Shown: positions 23,901-35,714 of the stretch, piece by piece
Numbering within the stretch: the first letter of the stretch is position 1
Layout of the letters: each line of letters opens with the position of its first letter
From: Sinonovacula constricta
Lineage: Eukaryota; Mollusca; Bivalvia; Cardiida; Solecurtidae
Reading direction: 5' to 3'
DNA length: 64,000 nucleotides
NCBI GenBank assembly: GCA_007844125.1
Contig: CM017562.1
Coordinates: 63,484,138-63,548,137, forward strand
Position numbers and translations under genes: made by a program
Notes under the pieces: generated by a model
What the model saw: only the letters and a program-made list of their open reading frames with translations
What the model was told of the DNA's origin: nothing
Databases searched by the model: none

Positions 23901-25915
23901 TGTGTTTTGTTAGAGTGGTTGCTGGTGTATGCGTTTTGTTAGAGTGGTTGCTGGTGAATGTGTTTTGTTAGTTTTGTTGCTGGTGTATGTGTTTTGTTGG
24001 AGTGGTCGCTGGTGTATGTGTTTTGTTGTTGTGGATGCTGGTGTATATGTTTGTTGGTGTGTTTGCTGGTGTATGTGTTTGTTGGTATGGTTGCTGGTGT
24101 ATGTGTTTGTTGGTGTATGTGTTTTGTTGTTGTGGATGCTGGTGTATGTGTTTGTTTTGTGTTCGCTGGTGTATGTGTTTTGTTGTTGTGGATGCTGGTG
24201 TATGTGTTTGTTGGTGTGTTTGCTGGTGTGTGTGTTTTGTTGGTATGGTTGCTGGTGTATGTGTTTTGTTGTTGTGGATGCTGGTGTATGTGTTTGTTGG
24301 TGTGTTTGCTGGTGTATGTGTTTTGTTGTTGTGGATTCTGGTGTATGTGTTTGTTGGTGTGTTTGCTGGTGTATGTGATTTGTTGGTATGGTTGCTGGTG
24401 TATGTGTTTGTTGGTATGGTTGCTGGTGTATGTGATTTGTTGGTATGGTTGCTGGTGTATGTGTTTTGTTGTTGTAGATGCTGGTGTATGTGTTTTTTGG
24501 TGTGTTTGCTGGTGTATGTGTTTTGTTGTTGTGGATTCTGGTGTATGTGATTTGTTGGTATGGTTGCTGGTGTATGTGTTTGTTGGTGTGGTTGCTGGTG
24601 TATGTGTTTGTTGGTATGGTTGCTGGTGTATGTGATTTGTTGGTGTGGTTGCTGGTGTATGTGATTTGTTGGTATGGTTGCTGGTGTATGTGTTTGTTGG
24701 TATGGTTGCTGGTGTATGTGTTTGTTGGTATGGTTGCTGGTGTATGTGATTTTTGGTGTGGTTGCTGGTGTATGTGATTTTGGTATGGTTGCTGGTGTAT
24801 GTGTTTGTTGGTATGGTTGCTGGTGTATGTGATTTGTTGGTATGGTTGCTGGTGTATGTGTTTGTTGGTATGGTTGCTGGTGTATGTGATTTGTTGGTAT
24901 GGTTGCTGGTGTATGTGATTTGTTGGTGTGGTTGCTGGTGTATGTGTTTGTTGGTATGGTTGCTGGTGTATGTGATTTGTTGGTATGGTTGCTGGTGTAT
25001 GTGATTTGCTGTTGTGGTTGATGGTGTATGTGATTTGTTGGTATAGTTGCTGGTGTATGTGTTTGTTGGTGTGGTTGCTGGTGTATGTGTTTGTTGGCAT
25101 GGTTGCTGGTGTATGTGTTTGTGAGTATGGTTGCTGGTGTATGTGTTTGTTGGTGTGGTTGCTGGTGTATGTGTTTGTTGGTGTGGTTGCTGGTGTATGT
25201 GTTTGTTGGTATGGTTGCTGGTGTATGTGATTTGTTGGTGTGGTTGCTGGTGTATGTGATTTGTTGGTATGGTTGCTGGTGTATGTGTTTGTTGGTATGG
25301 TTGCTGGTGTATGTGTTTGTTGGTATGGTTGCTGGTGTATGTGATTTTTGGTGTGGTTGCTGGTGTATGTGATTTTGGTATGGTTGCTGGTGTATGTGTT
25401 TGTTGGTATGGTTGCTGGTGTATGTGATTTGTTGGTATGGTTGCTGGTGTATGTGTTTGTTGGTATGGTTGCTGGTGTATGTGATTTGTTGGTATGGTTG
25501 CTGGTGTATGTGATTTGTTGGTATGGTTGCTGGTGTATGTGTTTGTTGGTATGGTTGCTGGTGTATGTGATTTGTTGGTATGGTTGCTGGTGTATGTGAT
25601 TTGCTGTTGTGGTTGATGGTGTATGTGATTTGTTGGTATAGTTGCTGGTGTATGTGTTTGTTGGTGTGGTTGCTGGTGTATGTGTTTGTTGGCATGGTTG
25701 CTGGTGTATGTGTTTGTGAGTATGGTTGCTGGTGTATGTGTTTGTTGGTATAGTTGCTGGTGTATGTGATTTGTTGGTGTGGTTGCTGGTGTATGTGATT
25801 TGTTGGTATGGTTGCTGGTGTATGTGTTTGTTGGTGTGGTTGCTGGTGTATGTGTTTGTTGGTATGGTTGCTGGTGTATGTGATTTGTTGGTGTGGTTGC
25901 TGGTTTATGTGTTTT
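20995..25915 (+). repeat. 5-kb minisatellite of 28/29-bp units with higher-order repeats
   Basis: Units contain TTAGAGTGGTTGCTGGTGTA (29 bp, mostly 21.0-22.6 kb and parts of 22.6-24.0 kb) or GTTGGTATGGTTGCTGGTGT (28 bp, mostly 24.4-25.9 kb). Variant order recurs: the block at 21664 returns at 22656 and 23612 (offsets 992 and 956), the block at 22039 at 23002 and 23929 (963 and 927). A later block at 24753 returns at 25348 (595). Units of 28 and 29 bp cycle through all three frames, so long ORFs on either strand are expected by chance. Confidence 0.95.
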
Positions 25916-28900
25916 GTTTTGTCGTTCCGGTCGTTACAGTTTGTGTTTTTGTGTTGTTCCAAATCTGATCCCAGTTGTTATAAGCACATGCGTCACTAGG
26001 TTTTATTCTCAAGTATACATAGACTCATAATATGTAAATATATTTGGGCGAAATGCCTTACCACTTTGTTAATTATGATGAATAATAGCACAACATTTTT
26101 AACTTAAACATTTACGAATGAGCGCAAATAATTAAATCCGTGCAATGTTAGTTTTCAAATTTAACCATATACAAACATATATTTTCTTTAGTGCCTTTAT
26201 GTTATTTTTTGTTTTTCATTTCGAAAGAGGTCATTTTTTTCCATACAGACGCGCCCGTAAGGCCATGTGTTTCTTGGAACCGCCTGTGTGTACTCATGTG
26301 TAGTTTAATCTCAAAGGAATATAACAAGGATAGTATAAAATATTTGTTATTTCTAATTATCTCCCTTGGACTATGCCCCGTGATTCTTAAGTTGGCCTAT
26401 ATCTCCCCAGTGATTTCAAACACAAAGCATGAAACAAGAATGCAATCATTTACGGAGCTGCAGGTACACAGATGATTTCACGTAGTTTTGAAATACGTAG
26501 ATATTGATAGATTATAATTGTCAGTTATGGCTGTTTGAAACATCGCAAAACTCCAACTCCAAATCCCTCATTTTGTCATTGAAACCTGGACATACATTAT
26601 GTCTGATGTTAGCTAAAGAGTTGTTTTATATAGCTTCCCACAGAGTTCCGCGAATGTTTATAAATGTTTGCTCGAAACGCTAAATAATTATGATTAAAAG
26701 TCTTTTCGAACATGATAACAATCTTTGAAACTGTTACTAGAAGATCATTGTTGAACATATGAATATAAATTGGAAAATCTGAGATACACAGACATACATA
26801 TTATGCAGTTTTACTATCTAAATAGAATTAATAAAAACTTGTTAAGCCGTATGGCTGTTTTATCAGAGTGTGCTGTATTATTTTATCTTGGCGAAAGACA
26901 TTTTAATTACACTGTTTATACTTTTTTAAATTATTTATATAATATGCACAGTGGTGTTTTCTTTTTATTGTAAATTTTGCTATGCTTCGTACTGTTTTAA
27001 AGTCTATATAAACTCCATGTGATCATTAACTTTTCAATACATTTTTAATTTTAGGTAAACATTTGCATTTATTTTAAATTTAATTGAAACGTTTGAAAAA
27101 AGTTGAAATCTGGCAAAAATAAAGACCCTCACATCACTATTACCCCACCCCATCCATTCCTTTGCCTTTCTGCCAGTGCTGCCCTCTGTTGACGATGGTG
27201 CCAGCAGACTTATCTCACCTTTGGTTTATCCACGTCATTTAGCTCTCGCTACACGCTTGGTACGGCATCAATACAAACCTTATAAAGGCATCTGTATACA
27301 GCAACGTTTATTACTTAAAACATTGACACAGTGGCACAACCGTCATAGATAAAAAAGAGAGTCTGGACATTCTAAACAGAATAACTGGGTAATATTAGTA
27401 TTTTACGACGAGATTCTGTTGTATTGTGTTGTTATGTTGTTGTTAATATGGCATATGTTTCTCTTCCATTTTTTTGTTTATTTGAATTTTAAAAAGGAAT
27501 AATTCTGTAACGTTTGTCCGATCTTTTAACTTGATATGTCTGCAAGAATCTGTGCGTGCAATCGTCAATCATTGTTTAATTTAGCCAAGTCGTTTTATGA
27601 TTAAAGTTTACTGTTAACTTTTAAGTAAATGACATTGATGCACAAAATAATCAGCTTTTGTATAACAAAAAATCAACCTTTATTGGAAACGTCGGTTGAT
27701 GCAGATAGAAGATAATATTTGAACATATAGTTTGAAAGTTTTTCTCTATGTCTAAATGACAGTTTAAACACGGTCATCGGAAAAAGAATGTGCGGAATGT
27801 TCGGAAACTTTGGAGTTTCTGAATCCTTAAAACACCGTCTGTTTTGGTAAATTCAGGACTTTACAAGTACATCTAGTGTACGTAATTACAAGATCGTTCT
27901 AAAGAATAAGATTGCTGCCGGGAAATCTTTAGTAGTGTAAGATTATTCTTAAGATTAGGATAGCTGCGGGAAATTTAACTGCATTTGTTCAATTCATTAC
28001 TTTTCTTTGGGCGAGTAGGCGAGTATTTGTTCCAATTAAGAGTACTGCTAACAGACCAAATGTGTATTCCGACTGAGGTCGAATAAAACAACATGCGGGA
28101 TTATTGGCCATGTGCAGTTGATGGCATAAGTATAGGGCCACGCCATTTGTAATGTGTGCAATATGGCAACAGCGTGTGAAATAATAGACATGTATCACAA
28201 GATGTTTTCTTTATCTGTATTATGATTATAGTAAATAAAAGCATTCAGTTCTGATGATGTACTTTTGTCAAAGACTGTTATCTATATAAAGTTTACCAAC
28301 ACAAAGAGAAACCAATCAGCAGCTTGTTGTTGTACTTAAGTTACATACAACTATTTACCTAGCTTTGATTGTATGTTTTAGCTGACTCCACCGAGTTATA
28401 AGGATGCACTAGACATAGATCAAGTTCATTGTTAATATGATGTTTAAACAATCCACACATTTAGATGGAATATATGGAGAGTTTCTAGATTAAAGATAGA
28501 ACATATTACTTAATGATAACGCTAAAAGCGGGGATAATTGCACTTACAAGATTAGGTCACGAAATGTTTCATTTGTCGACTATATAATTGATTTAAGGTA
28601 TAAGAGACAAACGAGTTGAGGGGTTCACATGTTATCTAAATAACAGAGAGCATCCAATTACAGGACATGCACCTTGGAATAAATAGTGGCGACATATAAT
28701 TGGTTAAAATCAAAATAATTAACTTCAAAAGAAAAAGGAACCATTGACATTCTACCCTTTTAAACTCAACCCGTTTCAATACACAGTATTTTTCAGTCAT
28801 CTTTATTTGAAAAAAATATTTTAACATATATAATTAGCGAAAATATCATGAATATATTATAATTATATTGGAAGTACGTGTAACTCAAGACAGTGTAGCC

Positions 28901-29675
28901 GTGTCATAATGGTACAGAATACCATTTATACCATTTATAAAAAATGTCCCACGTATAGAGAACTGATCAAACGTTTATTTGTTGATTCATACTCTTTAGA
29001 AATGTGTATATTCATCTTGAAAACTGTATTGCCAATTAAAATTATTTGGTTGTTATAAATACAATAACATACAGTATAATAGGTCGATCTATAATTCTAG
29101 ATAGAGCTTCAATGTAACCTTAAAATCCCAAATAACAAAGGTGAAAAATGAAGTTCAGCGATGTGTCTTTTTTTCTACAAAAGCTTGCAATTAAAATTTA
29201 TTGTGAACTCGTCATGTTTACGATATTTTGCATTCATATAAAAACGGCGTGTACTCTTAGAAAAAAACATGACATACAACCTTTGTGTGGTTTTCGGGAT
29301 TTATCTTTATTTTGCTGTACAATTATGTTCATATGACCATTTCAATTATGTTTGACATTTATCTCAATACACATGTATGTCAGTTCATGTCAGTAGTGTA
29401 GATTTAAAGAGTACTAAGTACACTAGCTATAACATGTTAAAATAAATCTGTTGAAATGTTTATAATTGTTGCCAATATAAGTACAGTATGTATAAATATA
29501 TGTAAGGTAATTCAGAAACTTTCAGAAACAATAATTGTTGGAAACTGTGTTGTTTTAGTTTGTTGATCAATCGGGTGCATGTGTTCGCCGCAATCCCGCA
29601 ATAAGGATGATTATCACTGCGGCATTGTTTGTGTCAACACGATACTCACTTTCGTTAAACAATATTCTAGACAGT
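25916..29675. other. Noncoding flank, duplicated at 47548-51540
   Basis: No supportable gene. The block is colinear with 47548-51540 throughout, for example TCCAAATCTGATCC at its start, ACCTTATAAAGGCATCTGTA at ~27275 (49140) and AGTAGGCGAGTA-type text at ~28015 (49870). Small ORFs on both strands differ between the copies in length and frame, which argues against coding. A (CA)n array at 48533-48628 is absent here. Confidence 0.75.
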
Positions 29676-30256
29676 GTGTAGCATATATGTAACATGATGA
29701 GTGTGTAGCATATATGTAACATGATGAGTGTGTAGCATATATGTAGCATGATGAGTGTGTAGCATATGTGTAACATGGTGTGTAGCATATATGTAACATG
29801 ATGAGTGTGTAGCATATGTGTAACATGGTGTGTGTAGCATATATGTAACATGATGAGTGTGTAGCATATGTGTAGCATGATGAGTGTGTAGCATATGTGT
29901 TACATGATGAGTGTGTAGCATATATGTAACATGATGAGTATGTAGCATATATGTAGCATGATAAGTGTGTAGCATATGTGTAACATGATGAGTGTGTAGC
30001 ATATGTGTAACATGATGAGTTTGTAGCGTATGTGTAACATGATGAGTGTGTAGCATATGTGTAACTTGATGAGTGTGTAGCATATGTGTAACTTGATGAG
30101 TGTGTAGCATATGTGTATCATGATGAGTGTGTAGCATATGTGTAACATGATGAGTTTGTAGCGTATGTGTAACATGATGAGTGTGTAGCATATGTGTAAC
30201 TTGATGAGTGTGTAGCATATGTGTAACTTGATGAGTTTGTAGCATATGGGTATCAT
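29676..30256. repeat. 27-bp minisatellite, ~21 units (unit-2 copy)
   Basis: Tandem units of 27 bp containing GTGTAGCATATGTGTAACAT followed by GATGAGT, with A/G variation in AACATG versus AGCATG. The matching array in unit 3 (51540-53215) is almost three times longer. Because 27 is divisible by three, reading frames stay open on the minus strand. Confidence 0.95.
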
Positions 30257-30269
30257 GATGAGACGATTT

Positions 30270-30336
30270 TTGTCTTTCAAGGGAAAGATTACACTGGTCG
30301 ATGTTAATTAATATTTAAGTTAAAGGTTACTCTGGT
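30270..30336. repeat. Start of the 38-bp minisatellite, split by a LINE
   Basis: One to two units (GATGTTAATTAATATTTAAG then AAGGTTACTCTGGT) precede the LINE insertion at 30337. The array resumes after it at 32332, so the LINE inserted into a pre-existing array. Confidence 0.8.
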
Positions 30337-32331
30337 CTGTGGTTTGTGCCTGTTCCAAAAAAAGGTTTAGCATTCAGACTTAAATAATTACAGAGATATT
30401 GCGCTTACAAGTATTTTCTCTGAGTTATTATCAAATATGATCAATAAACGTTTGTTTGATTTGGTAGAAGCTAACAACATTTTAAATGAGTTTCAGTATG
30501 GTTTTAGACAGAATCGGAGTATGGTGGATTGTATTTTTTGTTTTAAAGTGTATAATTGATAAAGTACTTAATAATGAAAATGTTAATGTATATTGTTGTT
30601 GTGTTGATTTTAAAAAAGCCTTCGATCTAGTCTATAGGAACGGTATATTTATTAAATTAATAAGAAATGGCTGTTCTTCCAGAATTGTAAAATTTTTGCA
30701 ATCTATTTATGCTAGTGTTAAAATGTGTGAACGTTTAAATGGTAAATGCTCTGATTTCTTTGATAGCTCTACTGGCGTTAAGCAGGGTGAAACTTTATCT
30801 CCGTTACTTTTTCACATGTTTATTAATGACATGTATGATTACATTATTTTTAACAATGAAAACAATGTTCTTGACACAATATCACTTGCTGAAATGAATT
30901 TGTTTATGCTACTATTTGCGGATGACACTGTATTTTTTTCGAAAACAGCTATAGGCTTACAAAATCAGGTTAATGCACTTGAAAATTATTGTAATTCTTG
31001 GGGCATAGAAGTAAATGTTTTGAAATCAGCTATTGTTGTTTTTTTTTCAAATGTATCACTAGAAGAAACAATGTTTTAGAACTTTTAGATGAATGCGGTC
31101 AATGTCAGGGGCTTTGTGAAATATAATGGCAAGAAAATTAAAACATGAATGAGTTAACATATTTAGGAGTTACATGAAAGGCTGAACTTTCTTTTCATAC
31201 GTCACAGAAGCGTTTATCTGAAAGTGCTCTTAAAGCCTTGTTTTCCCTACATTCCTTATTTGATGAAATATCTGTACATGTTCAAGATAAACTTAAATTG
31301 TTTGATGCAATGATTCTTCCAATATTGTGCTACGGATGTGCAGTTTGGGGTTTTCACAAAGCCTCTGACATTGACCGTATTCATCTAAAATTTCTAAAAC
31401 ATGTATTATTTGTTAGGTAACAAACTGCCAGTGCTTCAGTGTATGGAGAACTGGGTAGATTGCCTTTAGTTGAAGAATTCGTATTATTAAATATTGGATA
31501 AAAGTAAATAAACATAATAACTCTTTGCAATATAAACTGGCTCATTTAACTAATAATGACGGTAATTATATTTTGAAATGGACATTCAATGTTAAAGACA
31601 TTTTTGAAAAGCTTGGGTTAGGCTACCTATTTCTTAACGAGTCTTACAACAGTGATGACAAGGTTAATAACACAGAGAATTATTGACCATTATGTACAAT
31701 GTTGGCATTATTCGATAAATGATTCTAGTAAGCTAGAAACATACTGCATATTTAAGAATAATTTTAAATTTCAAATATATCTTATGGTTGTTGAAAACCC
31801 CCTTCATCGAGGAGCCTTATCTAAATCGAGATTTCTTCCCATAAACTTGCAATAAAAGAAGGTAGATTTAGAAACATTGATAAACAGGATAGGAAATGTA
31901 TATATTGTCGAATGAATGTCATCGAAAACGAATATTATTTTGTTATAGTATGTCCTTTTTACAGAGAATTAAGAACTAGTATATTACCAAACTATTTTTG
32001 CTCTTGGCCAAGTATTGTTAAATTCAAACAACTAATGAAATGCAAACAAACAGGATTAACTAAACAACTAGCTAGATTTGTATACCTTGCAAATTGTAAA
32101 AGAAAAAATGTATAGTAGTATTTTTTTAACTTCCATGTTAACATGAAATGTAATTGTACTTGACTTAATAGTATACACATACCTTGTACATTTGCTACAT
32201 ACTTTTCTCAATGCTTAACATGTATGCAATTAATTATACTTTATATGTGTACTTTTGTCGCCATATTTTTTTATTTATGTATGGCCATAAACATATAAGT
32301 TTGTGCCAATAAAATACTGAATTGAATTAGT
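30337..32331 (+). mobile_element. 5'-truncated LINE, unit-2 copy
   Basis: Begins directly with RT sequence (VPVPKKG region, broken), then FRQNRS, CVDFKKAFDLVYRNG (motif A), STGVKQGETLSPLLFHMF (motif B), MLLFADDTVFFS (catalytic Asp pair), ILPILCYGCAVWGF and, near the 3' end, CIYCRMNVIENEY with FYRELRTSILPNYF. The 3' end is GCCAATAAAATACTGAATTG, with a (GAATT)n-like tail. A 197-codon stretch (30486-31079) is still open; elsewhere there are several stops and shifts. The same insertion is present in unit 3 (53327-55330), so it predates the duplication. Confidence 0.85.
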
Positions 32332-33020
32332 CTATGTTGATTAATATTCAAGATTATTCTGACGATGTAAATTAATATTATAGTGAAAGGTTACACTGGT
32401 CGATCTTAATTCATATTCAAGTGAAAAGTTACGTTTTCTAGGTATGTATAATTATTCTTATAGATAAGATAGATGTTTTAAAACATCATAGTTAACTATG
32501 TTTATATGTGATCCGTTTTCTGTGGTATTCTTTCCAGATTTTAATGAATTCATACTTTTCTCATTACATGTATAAATGTTTGTGACGCCATATGTATGGC
32601 AATGAACTTTATGTTTATGCCTAATAAAGAATTGAATTGAATTGAATTGGTCCTTGTTAATTAATATTCAAGTTAAAGGTTACTGGTCGATGTTAATTAA
32701 TATTTAAGTGAAAGGATACTGGTCGATGTTAATTAATATTCAAGTGAAAGGTTATTCTGGTTGATATAAATTAATATTTAAGTGAAAGGTTACTCTGGTT
32801 GATGTCAATTAATATTCAAGTGAAAGGTTACTGGTCGATGTTAATTAATATTCAGGTGAAAGGTTACTGATCGATGTCAATTAATATTTAAGTGAAAGGT
32901 TACTGGTCGATGTTAATTAATATTCAAGTGAAGGGTTACTCTGGTCGATGTTAATTAATATTCAAGTGAAAGGTTACTCTGGTCCTTGTTAATTAATATT
33001 CAAGTGAAATGTTATTCTGG
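32332..33020. repeat. 38-bp minisatellite (unit 2) with a nested LINE 3' fragment
   Basis: Units of ~31-38 bp contain TTAATTAATATTCAAGTGAA and AAGGTTACTCTGGTC. Between ~32440 and 32648 a separate retroposon 3' end interrupts the array (GACGCCATATGTATGGCAAT, TAATAAAGAATTGAATTGAA). The matching array in unit 3 (55331-56245) has about 24 units and lacks this fragment. Confidence 0.85.
32440..32648 (+). mobile_element. LINE 3' end fragment with (GAATT)n tail
   Basis: Ends AATAAAGAATTGAATTGAAT and resembles the 3' end of the larger LINE at 30337-32331 (shared GTATGGC-AA and GAATTGAATT tail). It is absent from the unit-3 array and so inserted after the duplication, or was lost there. Confidence 0.6.
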
Positions 33021-33746
33021 TTGATTTATTTTGTCTTTATTCTGCATGAAACCAAATGAATGCATGTATATCAAAGTACAAATGTGTAATACAATGCTGT
33101 TAAACCGCCCTGACAAGTGTTATAATCCTTTGTATGTACTTTCAACGTTTTACATATGAATTGTAGTCTTTTTGTTGAATGTATTTTGCTTCAAATAAAC
33201 TTAATGCAGACACACACATGATAATTGTATTAGTTAATACTCATTATATAATCCTTGTATCATCTGATTTAAATGGGACCTACTATACAAACTTACACAT
33301 TAGCAACTCTTATTTCCCATAACCCAACTAAAAACATGACATTGACTCTTCTGATTAAAGGTGCAATTGCTTTATAAAATTCAACACTCTTACACAACAA
33401 CTTTTGTGTACTTAAATATATTATATTAAATATTTGGTAAAACTAAATGGATTTTTAAGTTCTAGATCTGCCACTCCATTCCTTGTCATCAAGTCTTAGT
33501 ATTTAAAACCTTGGAACACAGATGCAATCATTTTGAGTCTGTATTTCAGATCATGAAGTGTTATGCAAAGCATTCTGATGGCAAGGCTTCTCTACTGTCA
33601 GGGCCCTCGGCCATGAACAAGTAAACTGTAAAACCTTTAAGGTATTCAACTGGATATAAGCCCAACATCACTGGTGTAAGCTCTGGTTGCTGTATAACCA
33701 GTCACTCTATTCTTTAATTGAAAGGGAGGTAACTATCCACTTGACG
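33021..33746. other. 3' flank of protease unit 2
   Basis: No ORF. Colinear with 56246-56922 of unit 3. It covers the region just downstream of the protease stop codon. On the minus strand, AATAAA-like text was not confidently placed as a polyadenylation signal. Confidence 0.6.
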
Positions 33747-33917
33747 TTACAGGCGGTGGTGTTTGTCCCTGATGAACTGGATCCAGGGGAGGTAACTCGT
33801 CACTCGGGTGTAGACTATGGGGTTGCCTATCAAACCACACCCGGTACCATAACTGGTGATGCCCACCACCTTCCAACCAGCCGGATCGTGGACCACAAGG
33901 GGGCCACCAGAGTCGCC
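33747..33917 (-). CDS. Protease unit 2 exon E7: catalytic Ser and C-terminus
   Basis: 171 bp, acceptor CCTGACAG, stop TAA at 33749-33747. Encodes [20 protein letters not shown], then [19 protein letters not shown] and [16 protein letters not shown]. The normal PGVYTRV is PIVYTRV here, placing Ile at 226 on the S1 pocket wall. Confidence 0.92.
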   Translation of the reverse strand, partial: GDSGGPLVVHDPAGWKVVGITSYGTGCGLIGNPIVYTRVTSYLPWIQFIRDKHHRL

Positions 33918-34064
33918 CTGTCAGGAAATAATACAGTATGGTTCAGATGTCACTTTTATAACATATAGTCAATGTTTTAAAAACATTTCTTTTTCAGTAG
34001 GTCAATAAATAAATGGAAGTAGATGTTCTTACTCATTTCTAAATTTTAGACTACACGTACCTAC

Positions 34065-34204
34065 CTGACATTTGGCCTTTCCGCCATATTTATTCCCAGC
34101 ACACAGTTTCCCTCCCATGAAGATTTCTCTAAGTTGATCCTTACACTCCCTGTATGTAAACACTGTCATGTCCACCTCCCTCAGTACCTTGACCGATGGG
34201 CCTT
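34065..34204 (-). CDS. Protease unit 2 exon E6: Cys168/Cys182 region and S1 wall
   Basis: 140 bp, acceptor TATATCCAG, donor CAG|GTAGGT (phase 0). Encodes [20 protein letters not shown], then GGKLCAGNKYGGKAKCQ. Counting back from the catalytic Ser, position 189 is Ala and 190 Lys, unlike trypsin (Asp189). Confidence 0.9.
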
Positions 34205-34844
34205 CTGGATATACAATATATTAATATATGTACACAAGTTAAACAAGGAGTAATAACTCTTGAGCAAATAATCCTGTTTGGATTATCTCACATAACTCAC
34301 AACTGTTCATCAATATCAATCATCCAAGCACATATGACAGAATTCTGCTGATTTATACAGATGGAGTTTTCTATACAAGCATAGCCAACAGAAGAATGAA
34401 CAAACATCGACTTCCATATGAGCAAACAACCTTTCTGATTGCATTACTCAAGCTGCTTAGCATACTTGGAGCTCTTCCTCTCATGCGCCTTGTGGCTGCC
34501 GGTCACCTTTCCATAGCATTATCAACTTAACAATGATGATCATTTTACCAGACAATAATGGTCTGACATTGGTTTGGGCAACTTCAGGGACACTATTTTT
34601 CCTGTTATTATCTTCCGAAGAACGTGTTTGTGGTATACCTGCGCCTGTACCTGTGGTTGCCTTTTCTTCACAAATGCCATTGTGGATGGCACCATTTCAG
34701 TCCAGTAAAAACAAATAAACCAAGTTATGGCGCCATCGGTGCAATCCAAAGCATTTTATAACTGACTCCAAACTAATGAGGTCTGGCCATTATGGGCCTT
34801 TTTGAAAGTTCATTCTGACCCAGGCCACATGTTCAAATCAACCT

Positions 34845-35050
34845 ACCTACAGTGGGCACGGTCGAATTGCCAAAAAGATAGACCTACGAACAGTGGGCAC
34901 TGTAGAAAGGACAAGAAGATAACACTACCTAGAGTAGCTACTTTAATATTGAAAAGAAGTTATACTTCCGTACAGTGGGCACTGTAGAATTGACAAGATA
35001 TACTCCCCTACAGTGGGCACTAAAGAATTAACAAGAAGATAGAACTACCT
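34845..35050. repeat. Intronic minisatellite, ~40-bp units (unit 2)
   Basis: Imperfect units contain CTACAGTGGGCACTG and GAATTGACAAGAAGATAGA. More units occur after the SINE at ~35370-35430, so the SINE sits inside the array. The same array is in unit 3 (61030-61210, 61530-61605). Confidence 0.8.
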
Positions 35051-35051
35051 A

Positions 35052-35365
35052 CCAAATCTGGTAGGGCAATCGCTAGAGCGTCGGCTCAAGGTAACGGAGG
35101 CTCCGGGTTAGATCCCGGGCCGCAAGATACCAAAGTCGCTAAAAGTGGTTGTGGTATAGCTCCCTTGCTAACGCTCAAGCAAGTTTAAGGGTCGTTCCAC
35201 AACTGGTTGGCCCGGTGTCAGGATACTGTGACAGGGTGTGGTAACATGCCAGGTGTTCGCGGCATGCTATGCAAAGTGAAGCCAGCACTGTATTTGTTTC
35301 AAGTGAACACCGTCTCCAGATACTTGAAATACTGTTTGTGGGTTGATAAACCAAATAAACATAGA
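35052..35365 (+). mobile_element. tRNA-derived SINE (unit 2 intron)
   Basis: The head has GGTAGGGCAATCGCTAGAGC as a degenerate A box and GGGTTAGATCCCGGG as B box, then TACCAAAGTCGCTAAAAGTG and TAACGCTCAAGCAA. Orthologous with 61213-61525 in unit 3. It shares TACCAAAG and CTAACGCTC with the SINE at 10692, suggesting one SINE superfamily with different heads. Confidence 0.75.
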
Positions 35366-35605
35366 ACATGGGAATTGACAAGAAGATAGACCTATCTTCA
35401 GTGTGGGCACATGAGAATTGACTAGAAGCAGCTTTCCTAATACCACTTAATAAATCCATATATATACAAACTACATATACAGTGTATATACAAGATACAT
35501 ATATAAACAAGATACATATACATATAAACAAAATCCATATATAAAAAACACGTCATTAACACACACGAGTGCGCGCTTGCACTAACGCACAAACTCGTAC
35601 ATAAC

Positions 35606-35714
35606 CCCGCTCAGACTGACCGAAATAGAGAGCTCCCCATCCTGTGGCCGTACATGTGCGGTGTTCAAAATTATCGCCTGGAGACGGGAGGCAGGCCAGG
35701 CCGTATTGATGGAC
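35606..35714 (-). pseudogene. Protease unit 2 exon E5: CLP / TGWG segment, +1 shift
   Basis: After the acceptor TGTTACAG it reads GPSIRP, then one frame later [15 protein letters not shown] and TATGWGALYFGQSER. Unit 3 has the same exon without the extra base (35698 here) and reads through. The donor G|GTTATGT is weak but conserved and is the only shared one that keeps phase 1. Confidence 0.75.

Larger units (their letters stand above)
34205..35605 (-). other. Intron E6/E5 of protease unit 2
   Basis: Colinear with 57375-61744 of unit 3 but without the LINE (57619-60244) and tRNA-Ser-like SINE insertions found there. It holds a ~40-bp minisatellite (34845-35050) and a SINE (35052-35365). Confidence 0.75.

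Noticed and set aside
23968..25962. Long minus-strand ORF of 664 codons as a protein gene
   Set aside because: It lies wholly within a 28/29-bp tandem array; overlapping minus frames are open too, codon phase cycles every 84 bases, and no splice, start context or domain supports it. Kept only as a low-interest finding.
27180..27310. Promoter of an unseen gene around ACCTTATAAAGG (also ~49140)
   Set aside because: The TATA-like text is conserved between duplicates, but no ORF or exon was found downstream on either strand, so it is not reported as a promoter.
31992..32180. Minus-strand ORFs antisense to LINE 3' ends
   Set aside because: The plus strand carries recognisable LINE protein motifs over the same bases.
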